This document shows, piece by piece, positions 44,925-54,638 of a DNA stretch of 64,000 nucleotides (positions within the stretch are counted from its first letter, which is position 1; each line of letters starts with the position of its first letter). The notes under the pieces are model-generated. The model was not told where the DNA came from and did not search any database. It was given only the letters and a program-made list of their open reading frames with translations. The translations under genes were made by a program, and so were the position numbers. This stretch comes from Pseudobdellovibrionaceae bacterium. Lineage in GTDB: Bacteria > Bdellovibrionota > Bdellovibrionia > Bdellovibrionales > UBA1609. The stretch spans positions 1 to 64,000 of the forward strand of contig CANEZP010000020.1 of assembly GCA_947444305.1 (NCBI GenBank). The letters are read 5' to 3'.

Positions 44925-46307
44925 TCACTTGAATTTATTGATGATCTCTTTGAAGTAATTCCCACGCTCGACGTACGAGTCGAACATGTCGAACGACGAG
45001 GCGCCGGGCGACAGCAACACGGTGTCGCCGATGCGTGATTTTTGGTAAGCGATTAAAACCGCTTCTTCAAAAGTACCGATCAGGAAGGTTTCGCTGAAAT
45101 CGCCGATGTCGCGATTGATGCGCTCTTTAGCTTCACCGACCAGAATCAAGGTCTTCACCTTGCGCTGAATTTTATCGCGCAGGGGCGCGTAGTTCAGGTT
45201 GGTCTCTTTACCGCCCATGATAAGAATCACGTTCTCGTCGAAGGCGTCGAGGCCGCGCAAAACCGCGTGCACGTTGGTGGCTTTTGAATCGTTAAAGAAT
45301 TCTACGCCCCCGACTTTGCGGACGTATTCAAGGCGGTGGGGCATGCCTTTGTAGCTATCGATCGAGCGCTGGATGCTTTCGTGCTTAGCGCCGTGTTCAC
45401 GCGCGGCCAAGATGGCGGCCATGATGTTCTCGTACGAGTGCTTGCCCTTCATCTTCATGTTTTCGACGTTGTAGTATTCGATCTCGGGACCGGTGCGCAC
45501 GCGGATCGAATTTTTGATCGTGACCGCGCCGCCGATGTTCATGATTTGCGGTTCGAGCGAAGGTTTGCGCGAGAAATAGAAAATGCGGCCGCGCTGAACC
45601 ATCGGATCACGCGCGAGTTCAACGACGGCGTTGTCGTCGGCGTTCAAGATCGAGGTCGTGCCCTGATTGGTGTTCAAAAAGATTTTACGTTTGGCGTTCA
45701 CGTACTCTTCCATCGTGCGGTAACGGTCGAGGTGATTTTCGGCCAAGTTCATGAACACGATGTTCTTCGGATTAAACTTCTGTACGTGTTCCAATTGGAA
45801 AGACGAGACTTCGACCACGAGAACTTCGGCACGGTTATCGGCCATCAAATACTCGCACAAAGGTTCGCCGAAATTACCGCCGACCCACGATTTCACGCCC
45901 GATTCGAGCAAAAAAGTATGAATCAGGTGCGTGGTCGTCGTCTTACCGTTGGTGCCGGTGACCGCGATCATCGGTTCTTTGATGAATTGCGAGCAGAACT
46001 CCATCTCGCCGGTGACGTACACGCCTTGCGAGCGAGCGTAGTCGAAGATTTTAAGGTGAGGGGGCACGCCCGGGCTCAAGACGATGAGATCTTGGTTCAA
46101 AAAAGTTTTGGGCGTGTGGCCACCGAGTTCGAGCGTTACGGGTAAACCGTCGAGCTTTTCGAGGTGACCCGAAAGCTCGGCCTTCGATTTGTGATCGGAA
46201 ACGGTAACGACCGCGCCGTGTCGGCACAGGAACTTCGACAACGTGACGCCGGTTTTGGCAAGGCCGACGATAAGAACGCGTTTGCCGCTAAGTTCGCTAA
46301 ATTCCAT
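44925..46307 (-). CDS. murD: UDP-N-acetylmuramoyl-L-alanine-D-glutamate ligase
   Basis: Adds D-Glu to UDP-MurNAc-Ala. ATP loop GTNGKTTTTH near residue 115, ligase segments AENHLDRY and NDSKATNVHA. 460 aa is normal. It is the last gene of the first dcw block; in most bacteria ftsW follows directly, but here an 8.3-kb stretch intervenes. A 7-bp hairpin sits before its start. Confidence 0.95.
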   Translation of the reverse strand: MEFSELSGKRVLIVGLAKTGVTLSKFLCRHGAVVTVSDHKSKAELSGHLEKLDGLPVTLELGGHTPKTFLNQDLIVLSPGVPPHLKIFDYARSQGVYVTGEMEFCSQFIKEPMIAVTGTNGKTTTTHLIHTFLLESGVKSWVGGNFGEPLCEYLMADNRAEVLVVEVSSFQLEHVQKFNPKNIVFMNLAENHLDRYRTMEEYVNAKRKIFLNTNQGTTSILNADDNAVVELARDPMVQRGRIFYFSRKPSLEPQIMNIGGAVTIKNSIRVRTGPEIEYYNVENMKMKGKHSYENIMAAILAAREHGAKHESIQRSIDSYKGMPHRLEYVRKVGGVEFFNDSKATNVHAVLRGLDAFDENVILIMGGKETNLNYAPLRDKIQRKVKTLILVGEAKERINRDIGDFSETFLIGTFEEAVLIAYQKSRIGDTVLLSPGASSFDMFDSYVERGNYFKEIINKFK

Positions 46308-46323
46308 GGACGCTCCGGTTCCT

Positions 46324-46342
46324 GGGAGGGCATGACCCTCCC
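46324..46342 (-). promoter_or_regulatory. 7-bp hairpin in the mraY-murD gap
   Basis: GGGAGGG and CCCTCCC pair around a 5-base loop, 17 bases upstream of the murD ATG. It may affect mRNA processing or murD translation; no T-run. Confidence 0.4.
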
Positions 46343-46351
46343 CACTTCAGA

Positions 46352-47431
46352 CTATCTAAGTTTGAGAGTGGCTAATGACAGAACCGCGAGCAGGATGGAG
46401 ATAATCCAAAAACGAACGATGATCTTCGTTTCGTCCAATCCCTTGAGCTCGAAATGGTGGTGTATCGGCGCCATTTTAAAAATACGACGGCCTGTCAGTT
46501 TGAAAGAAATAACTTGTGTGATCACTGACAGCGCTTCTACCACAAAAACGCCTCCCAACACCAACAACAAAAGTTCGTTTTGCGTGATAACGGCGGTGAT
46601 CCCGACGAAACCCCCTAGGGACAGGCTTCCTACGTCACCCATAAAAACTTGGGCGGGGTAAGCGTTGAACCACAAAAATCCCATGCCCGCGGCCACAACG
46701 GCACCGGCAAGGACGCAAACTTCACCCGTACCGGCCATATACGGAATGGCGAGGTATTCGGCGATTTTGGCATGACCCGCCACGTAAGCAAAAATGGCTA
46801 AAGTAAACGCGCTGACCATGACCGGCACGATCGCGAGCCCGTCCAAACCATCGGTCAAATTCACCGCGTTAGCGCAGCCCACCACGACGAGCGCCGCGAA
46901 AGAAACGTAGGCAAAAAAGCCGATATCGAGATTCGCTTCTTTGAAGAACGGGAACGTCACCACGGTGGGTAAATGGTTGTGATACGCGAGAAGACCGATC
47001 ACCACGCCCGCGATCAAGAATTCGGCGGTGAGGCGGACTTTGCCCTTAACTCCCTTAGAATTCTTTTTGCTGACCTTTAACCAATCATCCCAGTATCCGA
47101 TCAGGCCGAAACCGAACGTTACGATCAAAACTGCCCACACGTAAGGGTTGAGGAGATCCACCCATAACAACGTCGGGATGAGAATGCCGAGCAGCATGAG
47201 ACCACCACCCATGGTGGGCGTGCCCTGTTTTTTCTTGTGCGTTTGTGGGCCGTCGTCGCGGATGCTCTGGCCGAAATGTTTATTGCGCAGATGCTGGATA
47301 AAATAAGGACCGACGAAAATGCAAACGAAGAAGCCGGTGAAAAAAGCGGTGAAAGTACGAAAAGTGATGTAGCGAAAAACATTGAGCGCGTTAAAGACAT
47401 CGGAATTTTCGTAAAGCCATTTGTACAACAT
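46352..47431 (-). CDS. mraY: phospho-N-acetylmuramoyl-pentapeptide transferase
   Basis: A 359-residue integral membrane enzyme that makes lipid I. It has ten hydrophobic helices and the signature loops [24 protein letters not shown] (with the DDD/Asp cluster region) and [12 protein letters not shown], and the HHHFELKG motif near the C-terminus. Usual position after murF. Confidence 0.97.
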   Translation of the reverse strand: MLYKWLYENSDVFNALNVFRYITFRTFTAFFTGFFVCIFVGPYFIQHLRNKHFGQSIRDDGPQTHKKKQGTPTMGGGLMLLGILIPTLLWVDLLNPYVWAVLIVTFGFGLIGYWDDWLKVSKKNSKGVKGKVRLTAEFLIAGVVIGLLAYHNHLPTVVTFPFFKEANLDIGFFAYVSFAALVVVGCANAVNLTDGLDGLAIVPVMVSAFTLAIFAYVAGHAKIAEYLAIPYMAGTGEVCVLAGAVVAAGMGFLWFNAYPAQVFMGDVGSLSLGGFVGITAVITQNELLLLVLGGVFVVEALSVITQVISFKLTGRRIFKMAPIHHHFELKGLDETKIIVRFWIISILLAVLSLATLKLR

Positions 47432-47446
47432 AGGAAGATTTCCTTA

Positions 47447-48886
47447 CTAACCCGGCTTCTTACCGAGCGGGGTGCTCAATGGCCAGCCATCGAGGACATG
47501 TTCGAGTTCCATTCCGCGCGAACCTTTGATCGATATCAGGTCGTCGCTCTTCAATAGTTCAAGCATTTTTTGGGCGAGCCCTAAATCCACTTTCGGACTC
47601 GCGAAGAAGGGTACGCCTTTACGTGTTTTTTCGAAACCTTTTTGAAACGCTTTTGCAAATTCGCCGACGTAGTAGACCGCTTCGAAAGGAACGCTCGCCG
47701 CGCGCTCGCCCGCTTCTTCGTGCGCCTGCGCGCTGAATTCGCCGAGCTCACGCATATCACCGAGCACTAAAAATTTGCTGCCCGCGACATCCATTTCAAA
47801 GAGATTTTTAAGCAGCGCTTGCACGCTGTCGGGATTGGCGTTGTAAGCATCAAACAAAACGCGCGCGCCGTTTTTAAGCGGCAGTATTTGATTGCGCCCC
47901 CACGCCGAATCTTGAATAGACGCTAAGCCAGACCAAATCTGCGGTGCGGTCAGACCCGCCGCGAGCGCGAGTGCCGAAGCGGCCATTAGGTTGACGACAT
48001 TATGCCGCCCCAGAATGCGCACCGAAACTTCACCCGGTACCCCGGCGATCGTGCCTAAAAGATCGAGCCCGTCCCAGTTCATACGTTGCGCACGGAGGTG
48101 AACGTCGGCGGAGGCTTTAAAAGACGAAAATTGAATTTGTTTCGAAGTCGAGCGCGCTTGCATGCGCATCGTCCACTCGTTATCGGCGTTGAAAACGTGC
48201 AAGGCTTTAGGGCACGCGACGTAGATTTCTTCCTTAGCGTCGGCGATCGCTTGCTGTGAACCGAGCTCACCGATGTGCGCGCGGCCGACCGTCGTCGCCG
48301 TTACGATATCGGGCTCACTAATTTGGCAAAGCCGCCAAATCTCGCCGGCGTGATTCATGCCCATCTCTAAGATAAGATGCGTATGTTCGGGCCCCGCGTC
48401 GAGGATACTTAAAGGAACGCCCCAGTGATTATTAAAGCTGCCCTTGGACGCGTGCACCGCGAAGTGAGACTTCAGAATCGTGTAGGTAAACTCTTTGGTC
48501 GAAGTTTTGCCGTTCGAGCCGGTGATCGCCAATACTTTAAAACCATGTTTGCGACGCCAGAATAATCCCAGCGATTGTAGGCCCTGTAAGGTGTTCGCGA
48601 CTTTTACGAAACTCGCCTTTGACTTGAGCGTTTCCCATTCGTCGCGCCACTCGCTGATGAGTACGGCGTGCGCACCCGCCTCGACCGCCTTCACGACAAA
48701 ATTATGACCGTCGAAATTATCACCTTTGAGCGGAATGAAGAGCTTGCCCGCGAGCGATCCTCTGGAATCGGTGCCGACCTTCTGGAAATTTTTGTGCGGT
48801 TCGGAAATAATTTGCCCGCCGGCGGCCTGGGCCAGCTCCTGAACCGTGCAATTCCAGCTTTTGATGTTTCCGTTGACCGCGCTCAT
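47447..48886 (-). CDS. murF: UDP-N-acetylmuramoyl-tripeptide-D-Ala-D-Ala ligase
   Basis: Adds the D-Ala-D-Ala dipeptide to form UDP-MurNAc-pentapeptide. ATP loop GSNGKTSTKE near residue 115, NNHWGVPLS near 145 and the ALGDMRELG-type segment VLGDMRELG near 390. 479 aa. The ATG overlaps the murE stop by 4 bases (ATGA). Confidence 0.95.
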   Translation of the reverse strand: MSAVNGNIKSWNCTVQELAQAAGGQIISEPHKNFQKVGTDSRGSLAGKLFIPLKGDNFDGHNFVVKAVEAGAHAVLISEWRDEWETLKSKASFVKVANTLQGLQSLGLFWRRKHGFKVLAITGSNGKTSTKEFTYTILKSHFAVHASKGSFNNHWGVPLSILDAGPEHTHLILEMGMNHAGEIWRLCQISEPDIVTATTVGRAHIGELGSQQAIADAKEEIYVACPKALHVFNADNEWTMRMQARSTSKQIQFSSFKASADVHLRAQRMNWDGLDLLGTIAGVPGEVSVRILGRHNVVNLMAASALALAAGLTAPQIWSGLASIQDSAWGRNQILPLKNGARVLFDAYNANPDSVQALLKNLFEMDVAGSKFLVLGDMRELGEFSAQAHEEAGERAASVPFEAVYYVGEFAKAFQKGFEKTRKGVPFFASPKVDLGLAQKMLELLKSDDLISIKGSRGMELEHVLDGWPLSTPLGKKPG

Positions 48887-50361
48887 AGCATTTCCGTTAA
48901 GACTTTGACGTCTGAGAAATCGAATTTTTTGTCGCCGATGATTTGATAATCTTCGTGCCCTTTTCCGGCAACCAAAATGACATCACCTTCACGCGCGGTT
49001 TGCAAGGCTAACGCTAAAGCTTTTTTGCGATCGGGTTCACTCTCGAGATGACCCGCCCAAGCTTGCGGCACGCCGGCGCGAATATCGGCGATGATTTGCA
49101 GCGGATCCTCGCTACGCGGATTGTCGCTGGTGATGATCAAACGATCCGAAAATTCGCTCGCGGCTAACGCCATTAACGGGCGTTTGCCTTTGTCGCGATC
49201 GCCGCCGCAACCGAACACGGTAATGATCTTAGCTTTTGAATTTCCTTTAAGTTGTTTGAGCGCACGACCCACCGTTCGAACGGCGTCGTCGGTGTGCGCG
49301 TAATCCACGAAGATGTGCAGATTTCTTTGGTTCACAACTTTTTCAAGCCGGCCGGGCGCGCCGTAGAATTCAGCGAGCGCTTCTTTCGCGGTTTGCAACG
49401 AGCAACCGGTCGCGAGCGAGGCCGCGAGCGCCGCGACCGCGTTGTAGATGTTGTGTTCACCGGTGCACGGTAAGGCAATCTCGGCGGTGCCGCGCGGGGT
49501 TTTTACTTCGAAGAGACTTCCGTTCAAATCTTCTTTGATCACCCGGAATGAAAAATCGGCGTCCGTCCCGCGGCCGTACCACCAGACGGTGCTGCCTTCG
49601 CGAACTTTCGTTTTCTTGATCCAAGGGTCATCGGCGTTGAGCACGGCGACCGAAGCCCACTTGGATTTGCCGAGCAGCTCGTTAAACAAGCGCTCCTTCG
49701 CGGCGAAGTATTTCTCCATGCTAACGTGATAGTCCAAGTGATCGCGGGTAAAATTGGTGAACACCGCCACGGCGAAGGGCAGGCTCTCGACCCGCGCTTG
49801 ATCAAGAGCGTGCGACGAGACTTCGAAGGCCGCGGCCCGGGCCCCCGCGTCCGCAAATTCGCGAAGCCGCAAATTCAAAGTTAACGGGTCCGGCGTCGTC
49901 AGCTGGCTAACCCACTTACGCTCCAATAAATGGTGATCGATCGTTCCGATCACGCCGCAAGGCAAGCCAAACCGGTTTAGGATTTTTTCGATCATGTACG
50001 TGATGGTCGTTTTGCCGTTGGTCCCGGTCACGCCGATGCAAAATAAATTTTGCGCGGGGTCGCCGTAAAATTGCATCGCCAATCGGTCGAGCGCGTGGCG
50101 CGTGTTCGGTACTTTGAGAACGGCGCCGGTAAATGCCGGGCTGATGTCCGCGTCATCTTCAACGATCAGCGCGAGTACTTTGTTTTGCGCGGAAAGCTCG
50201 GGCAAAAATTTATGCCCGTCGGCGGAATGGCCTCGGATCGCGACGAACACGGTACCGGCATCGCAGCGCCGCGAGTCCTGCGTGAGCGAAGTAACCTCTA
50301 CGTCGCCGGCGGCGCCGAGTTTTGCTTCCGGAAATGGCGACAACAATTGCGCTAGCTTCAT
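48883..50361 (-). CDS. murE: UDP-MurNAc-tripeptide ligase, meso-diaminopimelate type
   Basis: Adds the third residue of the stem peptide. ATP loop GTNGKTTITY near residue 113, and the DNPR motif (SDNPRSEDP) near 405 that distinguishes meso-diaminopimelate enzymes from lysine enzymes. 492 aa. A GTG sits one codon upstream of the ATG; the GGGGAG ribosome site favours the ATG. Coupled to murF. Confidence 0.95.
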   Translation of the reverse strand: MKLAQLLSPFPEAKLGAAGDVEVTSLTQDSRRCDAGTVFVAIRGHSADGHKFLPELSAQNKVLALIVEDDADISPAFTGAVLKVPNTRHALDRLAMQFYGDPAQNLFCIGVTGTNGKTTITYMIEKILNRFGLPCGVIGTIDHHLLERKWVSQLTTPDPLTLNLRLREFADAGARAAAFEVSSHALDQARVESLPFAVAVFTNFTRDHLDYHVSMEKYFAAKERLFNELLGKSKWASVAVLNADDPWIKKTKVREGSTVWWYGRGTDADFSFRVIKEDLNGSLFEVKTPRGTAEIALPCTGEHNIYNAVAALAASLATGCSLQTAKEALAEFYGAPGRLEKVVNQRNLHIFVDYAHTDDAVRTVGRALKQLKGNSKAKIITVFGCGGDRDKGKRPLMALAASEFSDRLIITSDNPRSEDPLQIIADIRAGVPQAWAGHLESEPDRKKALALALQTAREGDVILVAGKGHEDYQIIGDKKFDFSDVKVLTEML

Positions 50362-50389
50362 CACGCTCCCCTAGAACCCGGAGCACAAT

Positions 50390-52321
50390 TTAGTCCGGAT
50401 TCTCCAACACTAAAGTAACGCGGTGGCGTCCGGCAACTAAGGATCCGGATTGGGGGATGGTGCGCACAACGACGCCGTGGCCGCGCACTTCGATCTGACT
50501 CGATTGCGCGCGCACGCGGGTGAGCGCTTCGCGCAAAGTCATCCCGAGTAGATTCGGAAAAGTGCCCGCCGCTTCGTCGGCCGCTAGAATCTTAAGATCG
50601 TTGACCGCTCGCGCTTGCAATTCGCTGCGGCGTTTTTCGGGCGTCTGCCCGCGAACCATGTTGTTCTCGGTAAAAAGAACCGGCGGCAGGCCCGCGCGGC
50701 GAACCATGTACTGCGCGATGCGCGAGAACACAGGCGCGGCAACTTGGCTGCCGTAGTAAGCTTTTTTCGGATCATCGATCGTCACCAAGATCACGTAACG
50801 CGGATTATGCGCGGGTACGAAGCCGGCGAAGCTCGAGACGTAAGAGTTAGGGATGTACCCCCCCTTAACCGCGTCGACTTTTTGCGCGGTGCCCGTTTTA
50901 CCGGCGACGTGATAGCCGGGAATGCGCGCGTTCCAACCGCTCGCTTTTTCCTCCGTGGCCGCGGTGAGCATCAGACGCATGGTCGCGGCGTCGGCGGAGT
51001 TAAGTACGCGGCGGATTTCTTGGGCGGTCAACTCTTGCGCTTCTTCTTGACCGGGCCGGCGGATCTTCCTGACGAGCAAAGGCTTTTTAAGCAAGCCACC
51101 GTTCGCGATCGCGCCGTAAGCCGCGACCATCTGCATGGGGGTCACCGCGATCCCGTGGCCGAACGAAATATTGCTCATGAGATGCGGCCGCCAAGGCAAT
51201 GGATTGACGATACCGCGCGCTTCGCCGGGTAAATCTAAACCCGTCTTCGCGCCGAAACCGAAATCGGTCAGACCTTGAAACAATCTTTGCGCGCCGAGAT
51301 CGAAAGCAATCTTAGCCGTACCGATGTTGCTCGAGAAAGCGAGGATCTCGGTGACGTTCAGCCACTCGAACTTTTCCTTCTCCATCGCCTCTTTGATCCA
51401 CTTGTCGCCGATTTTCCAGCGCCCGCCCTCGCAAAAGTACCTCGTCGAAGGGCGAACTAAATTTTCGCGAAGCGCGCTCGCGATCACGAAGGTCTTCATG
51501 ATGCTGCCGGGCTCGAAGGCGTCGGCCACTAAACGATTGCGCAAATTATTAAGCGGTAGATTGGCCATCGCTAAAATCTCGCTGGTCTGCGCGTCCATCA
51601 CCACGCCCATCGCGGAGGTCGCGTCGAACTTTTCGACCACCGAGCGAAGTTCTTGCTCCAAATTAAACTGTGCTTCGTAATCGATCGTTAATTCCAGGTC
51701 GGCGCCGTCGGGCACTTCGGTCAACGACCGGCCGTCGGCGAGCAGCGGGCGGCCGCGCGCGTCCCTCGGCAATAAGACTTGTTTAAGCTGCCCTTCGAGA
51801 TCTTTATTAAATTGCAGTTCGAGCCCTTCGAGCCCGCCGCCCTCGCTGCCCACGAAGCCTAGCACTTGTGAAAGCAAGCCCCCGTTCGGGTAAACGCGTT
51901 TAGGCTCTTCGATAAAACCTAAACCGGGCTCGTCCCACTTTTTAACTTTGTCACGCTCGGCTTCGGACATTTGGCGTTTGAGCCAGATGAAGCGGCGTTG
52001 TTTTTCGCGCAAGCGTTTGCGAGTGTTTTTTTCGGGAAGGTTAAATTCTTTCGCGAGCCGCTTCGCCAAACGGTAGGGATCTTCGATTAATTTTGGATCC
52101 GCGAAGAGCGAGTACGCGGGCACGCTCGCGGCCAACTCATTCCCCTGCCGATCGACGATCGCGCCCCGACGTGTGCGGATTTGCAACGCGGTTTCGAACT
52201 GCCGCTTCTTTAAAGCGTCGAGTCTCGAATCGGGCAGCATTTGCAACATTCCGGCGCGTACGATCAGCACGCCCCAGAGAACTAGAAAACACGAGAAGAG
52301 TACGAGAATGCGGCTGCGCAT
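50390..52321 (-). CDS. ftsI: penicillin-binding protein FtsI (PBP3) with PASTA domain
   Basis: The septal D,D-transpeptidase. Signal-anchor helix at the start (ILVLFSCFLVLWGVLIV), PBP dimerisation domain, transpeptidase SxxK in PGSIMKTF near 270, SSN motif (AFSSNIGTA) near 330 and KTG (AGKTGTAQ) near 465. A C-terminal PASTA-like domain (about 580-640; NLLGMTLREALTRV, VVVRTIPQSGS) follows, more usual in Gram-positive PBPs but also known in deltaproteobacterial and related groups. 643 aa. Confidence 0.95.
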   Translation of the reverse strand: MRSRILVLFSCFLVLWGVLIVRAGMLQMLPDSRLDALKKRQFETALQIRTRRGAIVDRQGNELAASVPAYSLFADPKLIEDPYRLAKRLAKEFNLPEKNTRKRLREKQRRFIWLKRQMSEAERDKVKKWDEPGLGFIEEPKRVYPNGGLLSQVLGFVGSEGGGLEGLELQFNKDLEGQLKQVLLPRDARGRPLLADGRSLTEVPDGADLELTIDYEAQFNLEQELRSVVEKFDATSAMGVVMDAQTSEILAMANLPLNNLRNRLVADAFEPGSIMKTFVIASALRENLVRPSTRYFCEGGRWKIGDKWIKEAMEKEKFEWLNVTEILAFSSNIGTAKIAFDLGAQRLFQGLTDFGFGAKTGLDLPGEARGIVNPLPWRPHLMSNISFGHGIAVTPMQMVAAYGAIANGGLLKKPLLVRKIRRPGQEEAQELTAQEIRRVLNSADAATMRLMLTAATEEKASGWNARIPGYHVAGKTGTAQKVDAVKGGYIPNSYVSSFAGFVPAHNPRYVILVTIDDPKKAYYGSQVAAPVFSRIAQYMVRRAGLPPVLFTENNMVRGQTPEKRRSELQARAVNDLKILAADEAAGTFPNLLGMTLREALTRVRAQSSQIEVRGHGVVVRTIPQSGSLVAGRHRVTLVLENPD

Positions 52322-52322
52322 T

Positions 52323-52682
52323 TTATTGCGGCATCGCTAACTGACTGCCGGCCAATTGAATAATCTGGCCGGTACGGGCGTCGTTTAAGGTCAAATGCCG
52401 AACGGCGTATTTGCGCACGAGTTCGGGGCGCGTGAGTTGCGCGTACTCCATGCTCATCAAGCGGTAACGATCGCGAAGCGCGCGGTATTCCTGGCTCGCT
52501 TTTAAAGTTTGGTAACCCATGCGGCGTACTTCCATCTTCAGAAGTACGAGTGAGAAAAGAGTCGCGACGAAGATGAGTACGCTAAAGAACGGTAAGAATT
52601 CGGTGAACTTAGTCCCCGCTATCTTCCTCGGCCCCGGGCTTTTTGTATCCGGATTTTTTGTCTGCGTACTTGTCTCTAACAT
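52323..52682 (-). CDS. ftsL: FtsL-like cell division protein
   Basis: A 119-residue bitopic protein: cytoplasmic tail, one transmembrane helix (FFSVLIFVATLFSLVLL), then a periplasmic coiled-coil-like helix (YQTLKASQEYRALRDRYRLMSMEYAQL). Position between rsmH and ftsI fits FtsL. Its first 74 bases overlap the rsmH 3' end; no later start would leave the membrane helix intact. Confidence 0.85.
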   Translation of the reverse strand: MLETSTQTKNPDTKSPGPRKIAGTKFTEFLPFFSVLIFVATLFSLVLLKMEVRRMGYQTLKASQEYRALRDRYRLMSMEYAQLTRPELVRKYAVRHLTLNDARTGQIIQLAGSQLAMPQ

Positions 52683-53559
52683 CGTTGTTCACCCCTCGCT
52701 GAAAGACCCTTAGCTTTGCGCTTCGTGAGCGTGGATTTGCGCTTTCTTCTTCGCGCGTCGGAACGACCACTTTTTTGAACAGTGGATAGCCCAATCCCCA
52801 ACCCTCTTTGAAAGCATACTTTACGATTCGGTCTTCGAGAGAGTGAAATGTGATTATTATCAAACGTCCGGATGGGCTTAACGCGCGCATCAAGTCGGGC
52901 AAGCAAGACTCAAGTCCGGAGAGTTCGTTGTTTACCGCCATACGTAGAGCTAAAAAGAAACGCGTGGCCGGGTGGTGTCCCTTACGCGACCAACCTTCGA
53001 CCCGTTCGATCAGCGAAGCGAGGTCACGGGTCGTAACGAAAGGTTTCTCTTTGCGGTCGTTGACGATTGCGCGCACCACCCTTTGCGGGCGGCGGATTTC
53101 GCCGAGTTTAATAAACAAATCATTCAGCTCGACTTCGGGCCAGGTGTTCACAACGTCGGCGGCCGAATATTTCAAAGTTTGGTCCATGCGCATGTCGAGC
53201 GGCCCGTCGTGATAAAAACTAAAACCACGGGCGGCTTCATCGAGCTGCGGTGAACTGACGCCCAGATCTAGCAAGATCACGTCAAAACCCTCTGGCGGCG
53301 CGCCTTTCAGCGAAGCGACGTTGTGGAAATTGAAGTGCTGAATCGAGAAACGGTCTTCCGTGATTTCGGCGGCGAACTCTTTTTGGGCGTGCTCAACCGC
53401 GGCTAAATCTTGATCGATGCCGTACACTTTCGCCTGAGGCATCGCCTCAAGCATCGCGCGGCTGTGCCCGCCCCGGCCGAAGGTTCCGTCCAACACCGAG
53501 CGAGGTCGATTTTTTTGCGCAAATTTCAGGACTTCCTCGAGCAGAACCGGCTTGTGCAT
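52609..53559 (-). CDS. rsmH: 16S rRNA m4C1402 methyltransferase
   Basis: Methylates N4 of C1402 in the 16S rRNA P-site. SAM-binding LDGTFGRGGHSRAML near residue 24, ILLDLGVSSPQLDEAARGFSF near 95-115, SFHSLEDRIVKYAF near 235. 316 aa. It opens the first dcw block; mraZ, which usually precedes it, is not present, and a divergent unrelated gene stands 48 bp upstream. Confidence 0.95.
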   Translation of the reverse strand: MHKPVLLEEVLKFAQKNRPRSVLDGTFGRGGHSRAMLEAMPQAKVYGIDQDLAAVEHAQKEFAAEITEDRFSIQHFNFHNVASLKGAPPEGFDVILLDLGVSSPQLDEAARGFSFYHDGPLDMRMDQTLKYSAADVVNTWPEVELNDLFIKLGEIRRPQRVVRAIVNDRKEKPFVTTRDLASLIERVEGWSRKGHHPATRFFLALRMAVNNELSGLESCLPDLMRALSPSGRLIIITFHSLEDRIVKYAFKEGWGLGYPLFKKVVVPTREEESANPRSRSAKLRVFQRGVNNDVRDKYADKKSGYKKPGAEEDSGD

Positions 53560-53606
53560 AGAAATTCAGTAGCATGGATTTTTGGTTAAGGTTAGCCTGA
53601 TAAAGC

Positions 53607-54638
53607 ATGATGATGGAATGTCCGCGCTGCGGTTTTTCGCAACCGAAAGATCAATATTGCGCCAGCTGTGGCGTGAACGTGGACCATTTGTTGGCGAAAC
53701 CCAAACCCTTCTGGTCACGGCTGCTCGCCAATCCGAATTTTCACCTTTCGCTCATCGGCGGCCTCATCGTGCTCGTCGTCGGTTGGATTTTCTTCACGCA
53801 ATCGGCGCTCGTAAACCGCGAGGTACGCCGTGTTCTCGATTTGCCGGTCTCCTCCCGCAACGCCGGCGAACCCGGGGATCCGTTGAGCAAAGCTATACCG
53901 GAGCAATTTGACATCCTTGAAGAGGCCGAAGACGAGAACGAGGATCAGGCCGCGCCCGTGCCCGCCGCCGCGGTCGGCGCCGTCGGTGTCGGCGAAAGCC
54001 GCACACCCGAAGAAATTTTAGCGGCCGCGGTCGGGGCGCCTCCCCCTCCCGGTTCGAAAGCGGCGGTGGCGGCCGGCGATCCGCAGACGATTCAGATTCT
54101 TTCGTGGGAAGTGCCGCGCGAAACTTTGACCGCGCTCTTTACTTCCGGCCAGCGGGTGGGCGAAGGCCTCGGCGGCCGTTCGTACGCGTGGGCCCAGGGC
54201 GCGAAGGTGCTCGAAACTTTACAGACGACGGGCCAAGCGTTGGGCGCCGGCAAAGTGGCGCCGCTCGCCGCGAACGCGCAGCTATTTCAAATTACGCCGC
54301 CGACCGCTCCCGAAATGTTTCAGTTCGACATCGCGATTCAGGTTACGAAATTTGAAAATAAGGAAGCGACGCTACGCTGGGCGATCAACTACGCCCTTCC
54401 GCAACCCGAGCCGCCCGGCCAGGCCGCGCCGGCCATGCGGCAAGTGCTCGAAGGAAGCTTCACCGGCAACGGCACGCTCACCGCGCAAAGCTTAGTGATG
54501 ATCGTCATGGAACCGATGAATCGCGTCGCGCGCGAAGATTACCTGACGAAGGCCGGCGAGGGCCCGTGGTCGGTCTTCGCTTCGCCGGAATTTCGCTCGG
54601 GGCTCACCGACTGGGTCATGGTCATTCAGTTAAAGTGA
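53607..54638 (+). CDS. zinc-ribbon membrane protein of unknown function
   Basis: A 343-residue protein: an N-terminal zinc ribbon with CPRC (C5, C8) and CASC (C18, C21), one transmembrane helix (LSLIGGLIVLVVGWIFF, about 48-65), an acidic/Ala/Pro-rich linker and a C-terminal beta-rich domain (FQFDIAIQVTKFENKEATLRW). The zinc ribbon would be in the cytoplasm. Divergent from rsmH. Family not recognised. Confidence 0.6.
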   Translation: MMMECPRCGFSQPKDQYCASCGVNVDHLLAKPKPFWSRLLANPNFHLSLIGGLIVLVVGWIFFTQSALVNREVRRVLDLPVSSRNAGEPGDPLSKAIPEQFDILEEAEDENEDQAAPVPAAAVGAVGVGESRTPEEILAAAVGAPPPPGSKAAVAAGDPQTIQILSWEVPRETLTALFTSGQRVGEGLGGRSYAWAQGAKVLETLQTTGQALGAGKVAPLAANAQLFQITPPTAPEMFQFDIAIQVTKFENKEATLRWAINYALPQPEPPGQAAPAMRQVLEGSFTGNGTLTAQSLVMIVMEPMNRVAREDYLTKAGEGPWSVFASPEFRSGLTDWVMVIQLK

